64,000 nt of DNA, taken from the NCBI GenBank assembly GCA_023457355.1, contig JAEWLW010000075.1:1-64000 (forward strand). The letters run 5' to 3'. The position numbers and the translations under genes were made by a program. The notes under the pieces were generated by a model. That model made no database searches and was not told where the DNA came from. It saw nothing but the letters and a program-made list of their open reading frames with translations. How positions within the stretch are numbered: the first letter of the stretch is position 1; every line of letters begins with the position of its first letter. Of this stretch, positions 1 to 7,683 are shown piece by piece. This DNA comes from Bacillota bacterium (GTDB taxonomy: Bacteria; Bacillota; Clostridia; Oscillospirales; Ruminococcaceae).

Positions 1-112
1 CTTTCGCCAAAGAGGAGCGAAAGATGGTAACAAAGTGATCAAAATACCGCTTGGCCCGGGTCCGCTTCGCCTTTTGGGCACTGATTCGGGTTTGGTCCTT
101 TATCTGCATCAT
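1..112 (-). CDS. possible 5' end of an unknown protein (partial)
   Basis: An open frame starts at tandem ATG codons (112 or 109) and runs off the window's left edge on the minus strand with no stop. The visible N-terminus is very basic and then becomes mixed hydrophobic (RYFDHFVTIFRSSLAK), which resembles the juxtamembrane start of a membrane protein. The upstream AAGGAA is a weak ribosome-binding site. Too little is visible to name a family, and it could be a chance open frame. Confidence 0.3.
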   Translation of the reverse strand, partial: MMQIKDQTRISAQKAKRTRAKRYFDHFVTIFRSSLAK

Positions 113-228
113 TTGTTCAGAGGTTCCTTAGAATGCGGGTTTGTGTTAAATCGTTGTAAATTGGTGTAAAAAATAGCCAATTTTTTTTTGTGCAACAATC
201 CAAAATGATTTATTTATACAAAAAAATA

Positions 229-257
229 TTGCCAAGGATTAGGGGTTATGATATGAT
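229..257 (+). promoter_or_regulatory. sigma-A promoter for the TRAP operon
   Basis: TTGCCA (229-234), a 17-nt spacer and TATGAT (252-257) fit the vegetative consensus. The predicted start near 264 gives a leader of about 200 nt before dctP. Confidence 0.6.
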
Positions 258-289
258 AAAAATATTAAGAGAATATGACTTGTGCGGAA

Positions 290-364
290 TTTGCTTTAGA
301 GTATGAGAAAAGCAAAATGCAAAAGTGGGCATTGTGCTTCGCTAATGCGTTTTGCTTTTTTTTT
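290..364 (+). promoter_or_regulatory. leader terminator with competing hairpin
   Basis: A 13-bp stem (308-320 with 347-359, one G-U pair) runs into nine T residues (356-364) and looks like an intrinsic terminator. Its 5' arm can instead pair with 290-297 (TTTGCTTT with AAAGCAAA at 309-316). That gives two mutually exclusive structures between the promoter and dctP, an arrangement typical of transcription attenuation. No known riboswitch class was recognised. A second small hairpin lies near 392-410. Confidence 0.5.
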
Positions 365-463
365 GCGCTTGCGCCGTATATCGAATATTCTTGGAGATGC
401 AGGCTGCATCTCAGGAAAGCCGTTTGCAAAAGCAGAAAAACAGATTAAGAAAGGGACGATTAC

Positions 464-1537
464 ATGAAAAAATTTGCAAAAGCGATCAAATGTTCCGTAG
501 CATTTGTACTTTGCGCAGCTTTGCTGGCGGGGTGTGGTACCGCCGCAAGCACCAGTGTAGCATCCACGACCTCAGGCACTGCTTCTTCCGCGGCAGCCAA
601 TGATGACTTCAAGATTACGTTAAAGTTAAGCCATGTTTTCCAGCCGGACGAGCAGATTTATAAATCTATGGAACTGATTGGTAAGCGCATCACCGAGAAA
701 ACCAACGGGCATGTCAACGTTGAAGTGTTCGGGCAGGGCCAGCTTTCTGTTTACGAGGATGCCGTTGAGCAGGTTGTGCGCGGTGCAAACTTTATTTCTG
801 TAGAAGAACCCTCTTATCTGGGCGCTTATGTTCCTGATTTTTCGGCGCTTGTAGGCCCGTGCCTGTACCAGAGCTACGATGAGTGGGAGGCGATGGGCCA
901 GACCGATCTCGTCAAGGATTTGACCGCCAAGGCCGAGGAAAAAGGGATTCATATTCTCTCCCTGAATTACGAATTTGGTTTCCGCAGCCTGTGCACCAAC
1001 AAAGAAATACATACGCCTGAAGATTTAAAGGGCACCAAGCTGCGCAGCACCAAGAGCCCGCTGTTTGTTAATACCATTAACGCCATGGGTGGCGTTGCAA
1101 CACCGATGTCCTTTACCGAATGCATCTCTGCTATCCAGTCCGGTGTTGTTGAGGGCTTTGAAGGCTCAGAATCCACCCTGCAGGATACCGGCGCATGGGA
1201 AGTTGTTAAGAGAGTTGGTCTGACCCGTCACTTTATCGCAGTTCGCGGCGTTTACATTAACACCGACGTTTACAACAGTATCCCTGAGGAATACCGCAAG
1301 GTTATCGACGAAGAGTTCGAATATGGCGCCAAGGAGTGCCGTGCAGCCGTTGAGGCCAGCTATGACGCCACTGTTGAAAAGCTTAAGAGCGAAGGCGTTG
1401 TGTTTAACGAAGTGGATACCGAAGCATTTGCCAAGGCCTGCAAACCGGTTTATGATGACCTCGTAAAGAGCTCCGGCTGCACCGAGGGCATTTATGAGAC
1501 ACTGCAGGACGAGCTTGCTAAGATTCGCAAGGCGTAA
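464..1537 (+). CDS. dctP: TRAP transporter solute-binding lipoprotein DctP
   Basis: This is the extracytoplasmic substrate receptor of a tripartite ATP-independent periplasmic (TRAP) transporter, 357 aa. A lipoprotein signal peptide ends in LLAGC with Cys24 as the lipidation site, so in this Gram-positive it should be tethered to the outer membrane leaflet. The mid-protein segment GTKLRS carries the arginine that usually binds the substrate carboxylate, and ECISAIQSGVVEG matches the family's E-x(3)-A-x-Q-x-G-x-x-D/E-G signature. AAAGGG precedes the ATG. dctQ and dctM follow directly, so the set is complete. The substrate is probably a carboxylate or sugar acid but cannot be fixed from sequence. 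Confidence 0.93.
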   Translation: MKKFAKAIKCSVAFVLCAALLAGCGTAASTSVASTTSGTASSAAANDDFKITLKLSHVFQPDEQIYKSMELIGKRITEKTNGHVNVEVFGQGQLSVYEDAVEQVVRGANFISVEEPSYLGAYVPDFSALVGPCLYQSYDEWEAMGQTDLVKDLTAKAEEKGIHILSLNYEFGFRSLCTNKEIHTPEDLKGTKLRSTKSPLFVNTINAMGGVATPMSFTECISAIQSGVVEGFEGSESTLQDTGAWEVVKRVGLTRHFIAVRGVYINTDVYNSIPEEYRKVIDEEFEYGAKECRAAVEASYDATVEKLKSEGVVFNEVDTEAFAKACKPVYDDLVKSSGCTEGIYETLQDELAKIRKA

Positions 1538-1584
1538 AAGCAAAAGCGAAAATCTTTGATACCTGATCGGAAATGAGTTGAACT

Positions 1585-2091
1585 ATGAAGAAAAACTGGC
1601 CGAAACTGATTCTAATGAATCTGGATGCCATCATTACAGGCGGCGCTCTCATAGCCACAACGTCGCTGGTGTTGCTCAACGTGTTTACGCGTTATTTCCT
1701 CAACAGCCCGATTACATGGTCGGAAGAGGTCGCCACCGCCTGTTTTGTATGGACAATCTTTATGGGTGGCGCCGTTACATTCCGAAACAAGGCACATCTT
1801 GGCGTGGATATTGTGGTTAAACGCTTGCCGCCCAAGACGCACGCTGTTGTTACGCTTTTTACACATATCAGCACCATTTTAATTCTTGGTGCCCTGACTT
1901 ACAACAGTATTTTGTATGCTATAAACTCCGCCAGTAAGCTCTCAAATATACTGCAGGTAACCATTTTGTGGACGACTGTTCCTGTGGCGCTGGGCTTTGG
2001 CCTTTCCTTGGTGTGGGCCGTTATCTTTATGGTGCAGGACATTATAGGGCTCTTTAAAAAGCGTAAAAAGCAGGAAGAGGAGGTGGCGTGA
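1585..2091 (+). CDS. dctQ: TRAP transporter small permease DctQ
   Basis: A 168-aa membrane protein with four predicted hydrophobic helices. The motif ITWSEE near residue 45 is typical of the DctQ subunit, which assembles with DctM to form the sodium- or proton-driven transporter. It lies 47 bp after dctP, and its stop codon overlaps the dctM start (TGATG). The ribosome-binding site is weak, so its translation may depend on dctP expression. The C-terminus is a short basic/acidic cytoplasmic tail. Confidence 0.9.
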   Translation: MKKNWPKLILMNLDAIITGGALIATTSLVLLNVFTRYFLNSPITWSEEVATACFVWTIFMGGAVTFRNKAHLGVDIVVKRLPPKTHAVVTLFTHISTILILGALTYNSILYAINSASKLSNILQVTILWTTVPVALGFGLSLVWAVIFMVQDIIGLFKKRKKQEEEVA

Positions 2092-3395
2092 TGGCTGATT
2101 TTATCGTCTACTTGCCAATAGTACTGGTGTTTGTCCTGTACTTTGCAGGTATTCCCATCGTCTATTCGTTGTTGGGTTCCACCTTCTTTTATTTCATGTT
2201 TATTGACACGACTTCGCCGATGGACCTGATTCTGCAAAAGGTGCTTACGAGTTCGCAATCATTCTCACTGCTGGCTATTCCGTTCTTTGTCATGGCGGGC
2301 TCTATTATGAACTACTCCGGCATCAGTGAAAAAATGATGGAGTTCGCCGAAGTGTTGACCGGCCATATGCGCGGCGGTCTGGCTCAGGTCAATGTGCTTT
2401 TGAGCATGTTGATGGGCGGATGCTCCGGCTCTGCCAATGCAGACGCTGCGATGCAGAGCAAAATGCTTGTTCCTCAGATGGAGGAACGCGGTTACTCCAA
2501 AGCGTTTTCAACAGCGATTACAGCGGCTTCATCCGCCGCAACGCCTGTTATTCCGCCAGGCGTTAATCTGATTGTTTATGCGCTTTTGGCAAGCTGCCCA
2601 CTTGGCCGTGTGTTTGCATCGGGTTATGTACCCGGCGTTCTGATGGGGCTGGCCTTGATGGCAGCGGTGGCCTATGTTTCTAAAAAGCGCGATTATCAGC
2701 CTTCTCGTGCCAAGCGTGCCAGTCTTGGAGAAATTGGCCGGCAGGCGCTGGTTTCGTTTTGGGGATTGGCATTCCCGTTTGGCATCATCCTTGGTATGCG
2801 CATCGGATTGTTTACGCCGTCCGAAGGCGGCGCTGTGGCTGTATTATACACGATCATCATCGGCAAATTTGTGTATAAAAAACTGAATTTCCGCAAGCAC
2901 TTTATCCCTATCATGCGGGAGACCATTGCAGGCACTTCCTCGGTTGTAATGATCATGGTATCCGCCAGCGTGTTCGGTTACTACCTGACATGGCAAAGCA
3001 TCCCGCAGATGGTTACCCGCGGACTGACCTCTCTTACCACGAATGTTTACGTTATGCTGCTGTTGTGCAATGTGATTCTGCTTGTTATGGGTATGTTCCT
3101 GGAGGGCGGTGCCGCACTGATGATCATTGCGCCGCTGCTCGTTCCTGTTGTCACGGCAATGGGTGTGGATAAAGTCCATTTTGGCATGATTTGCATTGTT
3201 AACATCATGCTGGGCGGCTTAACGCCTCCCTTCGGCTCCATGATGTTTACGACATGTGGCATAACAGGGTGCAAGGTCAGCGACTTTTTACGCGAAAGCT
3301 GGATCTTTATGTTCGCGCTGCTGGTCGTTTTGATTTTCATTACGATGTTCCCGGCGCTCAGCTTGGCTGTGCCCAATCTTATTTACGGCGCGTAA
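2091..3395 (+). CDS. dctM: TRAP transporter large permease DctM
   Basis: The large membrane subunit (434 aa) of the TRAP transporter, with about a dozen hydrophobic segments and the family-typical glycine-rich stretches SMLMGGCSGSANADAAM and NIMLGGLTPPFG. It should carry out ion-coupled translocation of the substrate delivered by DctP. The ATG at 2091 is preferred because GAGGAGG (2077-2083) lies 7 nt upstream and the start overlaps the dctQ stop. A GTG at 2088 is the alternative. It is the last gene of the operon. Confidence 0.93.
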   Translation: MADFIVYLPIVLVFVLYFAGIPIVYSLLGSTFFYFMFIDTTSPMDLILQKVLTSSQSFSLLAIPFFVMAGSIMNYSGISEKMMEFAEVLTGHMRGGLAQVNVLLSMLMGGCSGSANADAAMQSKMLVPQMEERGYSKAFSTAITAASSAATPVIPPGVNLIVYALLASCPLGRVFASGYVPGVLMGLALMAAVAYVSKKRDYQPSRAKRASLGEIGRQALVSFWGLAFPFGIILGMRIGLFTPSEGGAVAVLYTIIIGKFVYKKLNFRKHFIPIMRETIAGTSSVVMIMVSASVFGYYLTWQSIPQMVTRGLTSLTTNVYVMLLLCNVILLVMGMFLEGGAALMIIAPLLVPVVTAMGVDKVHFGMICIVNIMLGGLTPPFGSMMFTTCGITGCKVSDFLRESWIFMFALLVVLIFITMFPALSLAVPNLIYGA

Positions 3396-3439
3396 AAACA
3401 GCCGCTTGCGGCATAAATTAAAGAATTATCTGGCGGCCG

Positions 3440-3502
3440 TTTTCCGGCGGGTGGTTTCGGCATTCAAGATGCATGTGCATGCCAAAACCGCCCGCCGGAA
3501 AA
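3440..3502 (+). repeat. long stem-loop after dctM
   Basis: Arms 3440-3463 and 3479-3502 pair over about 24 bp with one mismatch and two wobbles around a 15-nt loop. There is no T tract on either strand, so it may be an mRNA 3'-end stabiliser rather than a classic terminator. The remaining leader to 3692 holds another stem around 3630-3660 (GTCC-GATA-GGAC core). The Mg2+ M-box consensus was not recognised there. Confidence 0.55.
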
Positions 3503-3692
3503 GTTCAATATCAGCTCCATTGCCCGGCGGGTGCTTGACGCGCAGCGTTTAGACTGACGGGTAAGGGATTCTGAACACAAACTACGGGTGGCGGGTATCG
3601 GCTTTTATATCCTTTTTCGCAGTTGCGTGGCCTGGACGTCCGATAGGACCGGGCCGGGAGAATAACACGCTACCCTGAAAGGAGGTGTCTCA

Positions 3693-4430
3693 GTGATAGA
3701 TACCCCATTGGAATTACTTGCCTATCTGCGCGAAATCAATGTGGCGTCAATAGCGCTGAGGCTCACCTGTGCCATGCTTTTTGGTGGCCTGATCGGGATG
3801 GAGCGCGAACGCAAGCGCCGTCCGGCGGGGTTCCGCACTTACATGATTGTTTGCCTTGGTGCGACACTGACGATATTGTTAGGCCAGTACGAGACACTGA
3901 TGCTGCACACGCGGTGGGCGGCACAGCTGGATGCCATCGGCATCAGCACGGATGTTTCGCGTTTTGGTGCCCAGGTTATAAACGGCGTGGGGTTCCTCGG
4001 CGCAGGAACCATTATTGTCACGGGACGCCAGGAGGTTAAAGGGCTTACCACGGCGGCAGGACTGTGGGCGTCGGCCTGTATGGGCCTCGCCATCGGCGCG
4101 GGTTTCTACGAGTGCATGATCGCCGGCTTCATCCTGATATTCCTGAGCATCAAGGTGTTTCCGATCATCGAGAACATGGCCCTTACCACGGCCAGATATA
4201 TGAATATCTATGTGGAGTTTACGTCGCTGGATGGCATCGGCTCCTTTATACAATGTATTAAAGGGCATAACATCAGGATATTTGACGTCGACCTCGAGAA
4301 GGGGATGGGCGTGAACCTGAAACATCCAAACGCCGTGTTTTCCATCTATCTGCCGCGTAAGACGCCGCACACCGAAATTCTGGCGACGCTGTCTCTGGAG
4401 AACAACGTCTGTGCCATCGAAGAAATCTGA
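3693..4430 (+). CDS. MgtC/SapB-family membrane protein, copy 1
   Basis: A 245-aa MgtC/SapB-family protein. The N-terminal half holds the hydrophobic MgtC domain with the family hallmarks GGLIGMERERKRRPAGFRT (residues about 30-48), GAQVINGVGFLGAGTI and GLTTAAGLWASA. The C-terminal 80 residues form a soluble ACT-like extension. MgtC proteins inhibit F-ATPase or support growth at low Mg2+ in pathogens; the role in commensal Clostridia is not established. The GTG start follows AAGGAGGT. It is 14 bp upstream of a paralogue, with which it is presumably co-transcribed. Confidence 0.88.
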   Translation: MIDTPLELLAYLREINVASIALRLTCAMLFGGLIGMERERKRRPAGFRTYMIVCLGATLTILLGQYETLMLHTRWAAQLDAIGISTDVSRFGAQVINGVGFLGAGTIIVTGRQEVKGLTTAAGLWASACMGLAIGAGFYECMIAGFILIFLSIKVFPIIENMALTTARYMNIYVEFTSLDGIGSFIQCIKGHNIRIFDVDLEKGMGVNLKHPNAVFSIYLPRKTPHTEILATLSLENNVCAIEEI

Positions 4431-4444
4431 AGGGGGGAGACGGA

Positions 4445-5137
4445 ATGGTGCCATGGTTTGATTTTTTGCGGGATCTAACGCCCGCTTCCGTTACAGCTCG
4501 GATGCTTCTGGCGGTTTTTTGTGGTGGCCTTATTGGCATAGAAAGGGAGCATCGAAGGCGGCCCGCAGGCTTTCGGACGCATATCCTGATCTGTCTGGGT
4601 GCGGCCATGACAACGCTGACGAGCCAGTATCTGTTTTTGAATATGTCCTATTATACGGATATCGCCCGACTTGGCGCGCAGGTTATCGCCGGCATTGGCT
4701 TTATCGGCGCAGGCGCCATCATTGTGACGCGGCGCAGGCGTGTCAAGGGGCTGACGACGGCGGCCGGGCTCTGGGCCTGTGCAATCATCGGGCTGGCCTG
4801 CGGCGCGGGTTTTTATGAGGGCGCGCTGATCGCAACCTTTCTTATTCTGCTGGCCGAAATCGTTTTTTCCAAGCTGGAATACTGGATGCTCCGCAACTCT
4901 CCCGAAGTTAACCTCTATATGGAGTATGCGCAGGGCCATTCGCTGGATGGTGTGATCAATCGCATACGTGACAGCAACATCAAGATCACAGACCTGGAAA
5001 TCACGCGGGATTCCGAAAGCGAGGGACACAGCGCTTGCGCCATCTTCACCCTTCAGGTCGGCAAACGGTCGCATTGCAAGCAGTTGCTGGTGGATGTCAT
5101 GAAGATGGACGGCATCCTGACTGTGGAAGAATTATAG
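4445..5137 (+). CDS. MgtC/SapB-family membrane protein, copy 2
   Basis: A 230-aa paralogue of the upstream gene. It has the same core motifs (GGLIGIEREHRRRPAGFRT, GAQVIAGIGFIGAGAI, GLTTAAGLWACA) and a soluble C-terminal domain that differs more in sequence. AAGGGGGGAG precedes the ATG. The tandem arrangement suggests local duplication or a heteromeric pair. Both copies keep the conserved membrane-domain arginines and glycines, so neither looks degenerate. Confidence 0.88.
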   Translation: MVPWFDFLRDLTPASVTARMLLAVFCGGLIGIEREHRRRPAGFRTHILICLGAAMTTLTSQYLFLNMSYYTDIARLGAQVIAGIGFIGAGAIIVTRRRRVKGLTTAAGLWACAIIGLACGAGFYEGALIATFLILLAEIVFSKLEYWMLRNSPEVNLYMEYAQGHSLDGVINRIRDSNIKITDLEITRDSESEGHSACAIFTLQVGKRSHCKQLLVDVMKMDGILTVEEL

Positions 5138-5317
5138 GCGTATATCCCGCCTTTTGTAACCTGATAAGAAAAGGACTTTGCACCCTCAACAGGGCCCGCT
5201 TTAAGGGTTGCTTGGGCGAATGTACGAGTTTGAATCGGTAAGGCCGGGCGTTCAAGCCTTTTCGTTTCCGCCAAAATGATGTCAATAAAGGGACAGAGGC
5301 TTAGCTGTTTAAAACAA

Positions 5318-5527
5318 ATGCCGCTTATCGCGATATGGGAGAATCTCCGGCGAGGGTTCTCCCTGCAAAAACAGTTCACTGGACTGTTTTTGCGCCCTCT
5401 CCTGCGTTTCTTATAGAATTAGGGTACTTTGGGGCGCTGCCCCAAATCCTGCAAGCTTTTGAAAAAGCTTGACCAAAACTTTTGATTTGTGCAACATTTT
5501 TTAAAATGTTCGTTTTTTGACAAGCTG
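5318..5527 (+). repeat. structured dispersed repeat, copy A
   Basis: About 210 bp that recur, with substitutions, at 54913-55131. Both copies begin ATGCCGCTTA and end GACAAGCTG. Each contains the same series of hairpins: GGGAGA...TTCTCCC, GCAAAAACAGT...ACTGTTTTTGC, TTTGGGGC-GCT-GCCCCAAA and AGCTTTT-GA-AAAAGCT. No open frame or transposase is present. See the finding on compensatory changes. Confidence 0.75.
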
Positions 5528-5567
5528 TGATGTCATGCAGTGTAAGCTGCATGACATCATTTTTTTT
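5528..5567 (+). terminator. intrinsic terminator after repeat copy A
   Basis: A perfect 13-bp stem (5528-5540 with 5547-5559) with a 6-nt loop is followed by eight T residues (5560-5567). It abuts the end of the dispersed repeat. The equivalent place after copy B also holds a perfect palindrome, but of unrelated sequence. Confidence 0.75.
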
Positions 5568-5701
5568 GGTATCGAGATTCGAATATTATGCCGATTAACG
5601 CCAAACCGCGCTGCCTTTGCGGTCGGTCATCCTGCAATAAATGCCTGTGGACTGTCGACTCAGGGCAAAAGCCGAGCGCCGTTTGTGCCCCTTTTTCATA
5701 C

Positions 5702-5745
5702 AAAAAAAGGCCTGCCCGCTAAAATGGCGGACAGGCTTTTTGCAT
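5702..5745 (+). terminator. bidirectional terminator-like hairpin
   Basis: A run of A residues, a stem (AAGGCCTGCCCGC with GCGGACAGGCTTT, one mismatch and one bulge) and a run of T residues. It sits in the gene-free stretch 5568-6085, so it may end a short untranslated transcript. No gene was seen between it and 5567. Confidence 0.6.
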
Positions 5746-5949
5746 AAAAATTATTATTTGGTTTTGACATTCCTGTAATTTTAGCGCTTTGCAAGCAAAG
5801 GCGTATTGTGGCGCCTGTTTAAACTGTCCGCTCTCTTTTAGATAAAATCTACAAAACTTAAAAAATTTCCGCGCTAAGTTTCAAATATTTTTGCCCACAC
5901 TACACAAGCAACAGGTAAAATATAAGCAAGTCAGTTGGTTAAAGTGTTG

Positions 5950-6038
5950 GTATATGCGCTTTAGTTAACCGTCAAATTGGCAAATCGGCTGTGTACAGGG
6001 AACAGAGACTTGGCATTTAAAAGGAGGTGCGCATATAC
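5950..6038 (+). repeat. inverted repeat around an orphan Shine-Dalgarno
   Basis: GTATATGCGC at 5950-5959 is matched by its exact complement at 6029-6038. The strong AAGGAGGTG at 6021-6029 runs into the right arm. A second, 6-bp pair (TGGCAT with ATGCCA) brackets the same Shine-Dalgarno. The only frames it could serve are very short (13 or 33 codons), so the site may be a leader-peptide or regulator site for the PTS operon that starts at 6086. Confidence 0.4.
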
Positions 6039-6085
6039 AATGCCATACTCTGCCGGAATACGTTTTAACGCAAGGAGATGGAAAA

Positions 6086-6394
6086 ATGAAAATCATTGGC
6101 ATCACAGCTTGCACTGCGGGCATAGCGCACACCTACATCGTTAAGGAAAAAATCCTGGCTGCTGCAAAGGAACTGGGTCATGCGGTAAAAATCGAGACAC
6201 AGGGTTCCATCGGCGTGGAGGACGCGCTGACCCCAGAGGATATTGCATCGGCCGATGTTGTGTTGCTTGCAACCGATATCCGTATCGACAAATCACGTTT
6301 TGCGGGCAAACCGGTGGTAGAGCTTCCCATCAGCACGGTGATGAAATCACCCAAATCCGTTATTACGTCCATCGCAAAAAAACTTGGCAAATGA
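6086..6394 (+). CDS. PTS fructose-type IIB component
   Basis: A 102-aa stand-alone IIB protein of the fructose PTS family. It begins MKIIGITACTAGIAHTY, where Cys9 in the family's C-x-x-G-I-A-H-T loop is the expected phospho-acceptor. It passes phosphate from IIA to the sugar bound by IIC. CAAGGAG lies 10 nt upstream. The gene opens a sugar cassette and is 15 bp from the IIC gene. Having IIB and IIC as separate proteins, rather than the fused FruA form, is common in accessory fructose-like PTS systems. Confidence 0.92.
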   Translation: MKIIGITACTAGIAHTYIVKEKILAAAKELGHAVKIETQGSIGVEDALTPEDIASADVVLLATDIRIDKSRFAGKPVVELPISTVMKSPKSVITSIAKKLGK

Positions 6395-6409
6395 GGGAGG
6401 AGTAGTACA

Positions 6410-7531
6410 ATGTCACTTATGGAAACAGTCAAAAAGAACGGCTGGAAGAAGCCGGTAATGACCGGTATTTCTTACATGATACCGATGGTCGTGGCCGGCG
6501 GTATTCTTGGCGCCATGGCAAAGGGCTTCGGGGGATATGCCATCGGTGGATTTTACGATACCTCGGGCTGGGCAACCCCCTTTACCGGAATGTTGCCGTT
6601 TACATGGGGCGGCTTCTGGTGGGGCGTTAATATGCTCAGCAGTTATGCAATGGCGTTCGCTGTAGCTGTCATGACCGCCGGTCTGGCGTATGCTATTGCG
6701 GGCCGTCCGGCCATTGTCCCCGCTTTTATTATTGGATATACCTGCGCGCAGTCCAAAGCAGGCTTTCTTGGCGGCTTGCTCATGGGCTTCATTATCGGTT
6801 ACTTTGTAGAGTGGATGAAGACCTGGAAGCTGCCCAAGTGGAGCAGCGGGCTGATGCCGGTTCTCATTATACCCGTGGTCGCGACGTTTGTATGCGGCAT
6901 GCTGTTCCTGTGCGTATTCTGCCAACCGCTGGCATGGCTTATGAATGGTTTCCAGCAGTGGATTATGGGACTTAACGGCACATCGAGATTTATAATAGGC
7001 GCGGTCATCGGTGCCTGCATGGGCTTTGATATGGGCGGCCCTGTCAACAAGACTGCATCCATGGCTGCAAATGCACTTGGCGCCGACGGAATCAGTGGTC
7101 CTATGTCCGCTAAGATCATCGGCGGCATGACGCCGCCCTGCGGTATCTTTGTCTCAACCCTTATCGCGCCCGGGAAGTTCACCGATACTGAAAAGGATAC
7201 GGCTATCACCGCGTTCCCCATGGGTCTGTGCTTTATCACAGAAGGCGTTCTTCCCTTTGCGGCCGCTGACCCGCTGCGTTTCATTCCTGCTTCGATGATC
7301 GGTTCCGGCCTTGCCGGCGGCATTGCGGTGGCTGCGGGCGTTGAATCGGTGGCGGGCCACGGCGGTATCTTTGTATTCCCGATGATGGTCAATCCGATCA
7401 TGGCGGTGGTTGCGCTTGTGGCCGGCTCTGTTGCTACCGGCGTTATTTACGCCATGATAAGGCGTCCGCTTTCCGAGTCCGCCTCTGCGGAAGAAGAAAT
7501 CGTCGACATGGATTTAGATATTCAAATCTAA
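6410..7531 (+). CDS. PTS fructose-type IIC permease
   Basis: A 373-aa integral membrane protein with about nine or ten hydrophobic segments, the translocation subunit of a fructose-family PTS. Motifs typical of the family include GISYMIPMVVAGGILGA near the N-terminus, DMGGPVNKTA in the middle and AFPMGLCFITEGVLPFAAADP in the second half, which carries the conserved glutamate. GGGAGGAG precedes the start. A strong terminator follows 50 bp downstream, which would lower expression of the next genes relative to IIB/IIC. The sugar specificity is unknown. Confidence 0.92.
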   Translation: MSLMETVKKNGWKKPVMTGISYMIPMVVAGGILGAMAKGFGGYAIGGFYDTSGWATPFTGMLPFTWGGFWWGVNMLSSYAMAFAVAVMTAGLAYAIAGRPAIVPAFIIGYTCAQSKAGFLGGLLMGFIIGYFVEWMKTWKLPKWSSGLMPVLIIPVVATFVCGMLFLCVFCQPLAWLMNGFQQWIMGLNGTSRFIIGAVIGACMGFDMGGPVNKTASMAANALGADGISGPMSAKIIGGMTPPCGIFVSTLIAPGKFTDTEKDTAITAFPMGLCFITEGVLPFAAADPLRFIPASMIGSGLAGGIAVAAGVESVAGHGGIFVFPMMVNPIMAVVALVAGSVATGVIYAMIRRPLSESASAEEEIVDMDLDIQI

Positions 7532-7583
7532 CATTTTGGTTCATACGCAAAACTCAGACAGGCGCTTCCCCGAAAAGTCTGGT

Positions 7584-7620
7584 CGGTGCGGAGGGGAAGC
7601 CCTCCGCACCGCTGTTTTTT
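7584..7620 (+). terminator. intrinsic terminator inside the PTS cassette
   Basis: A perfect 12-bp GC-rich stem (7584-7595 with 7600-7611) with a GAAG tetraloop is followed by six T residues (7615-7620). It separates the IIB/IIC pair from the aldolase gene. Downstream genes need read-through or an internal promoter, and no convincing internal promoter was found. Confidence 0.8.
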
Positions 7621-7683
7621 GGAGGGAATACCCGCACGGACAGATTCAATTTATGTGTAACTTATGAGGAGTATGGTATAATT

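Noticed and set aside
626..1012. Minus-strand open frame inside dctP
   Set aside because: A shadow of a clear family gene; no ribosome-binding site or homology.
3503..3692. M-box (Mg2+) riboswitch before the MgtC genes
   Set aside because: The conserved M-box core was looked for and not found; only generic hairpins are visible.
5775..5800. CcpA cre site upstream of the PTS cassette
   Set aside because: Only the central AGCGCTTT fits; the outer TG/CA positions do not, so it is not supported.
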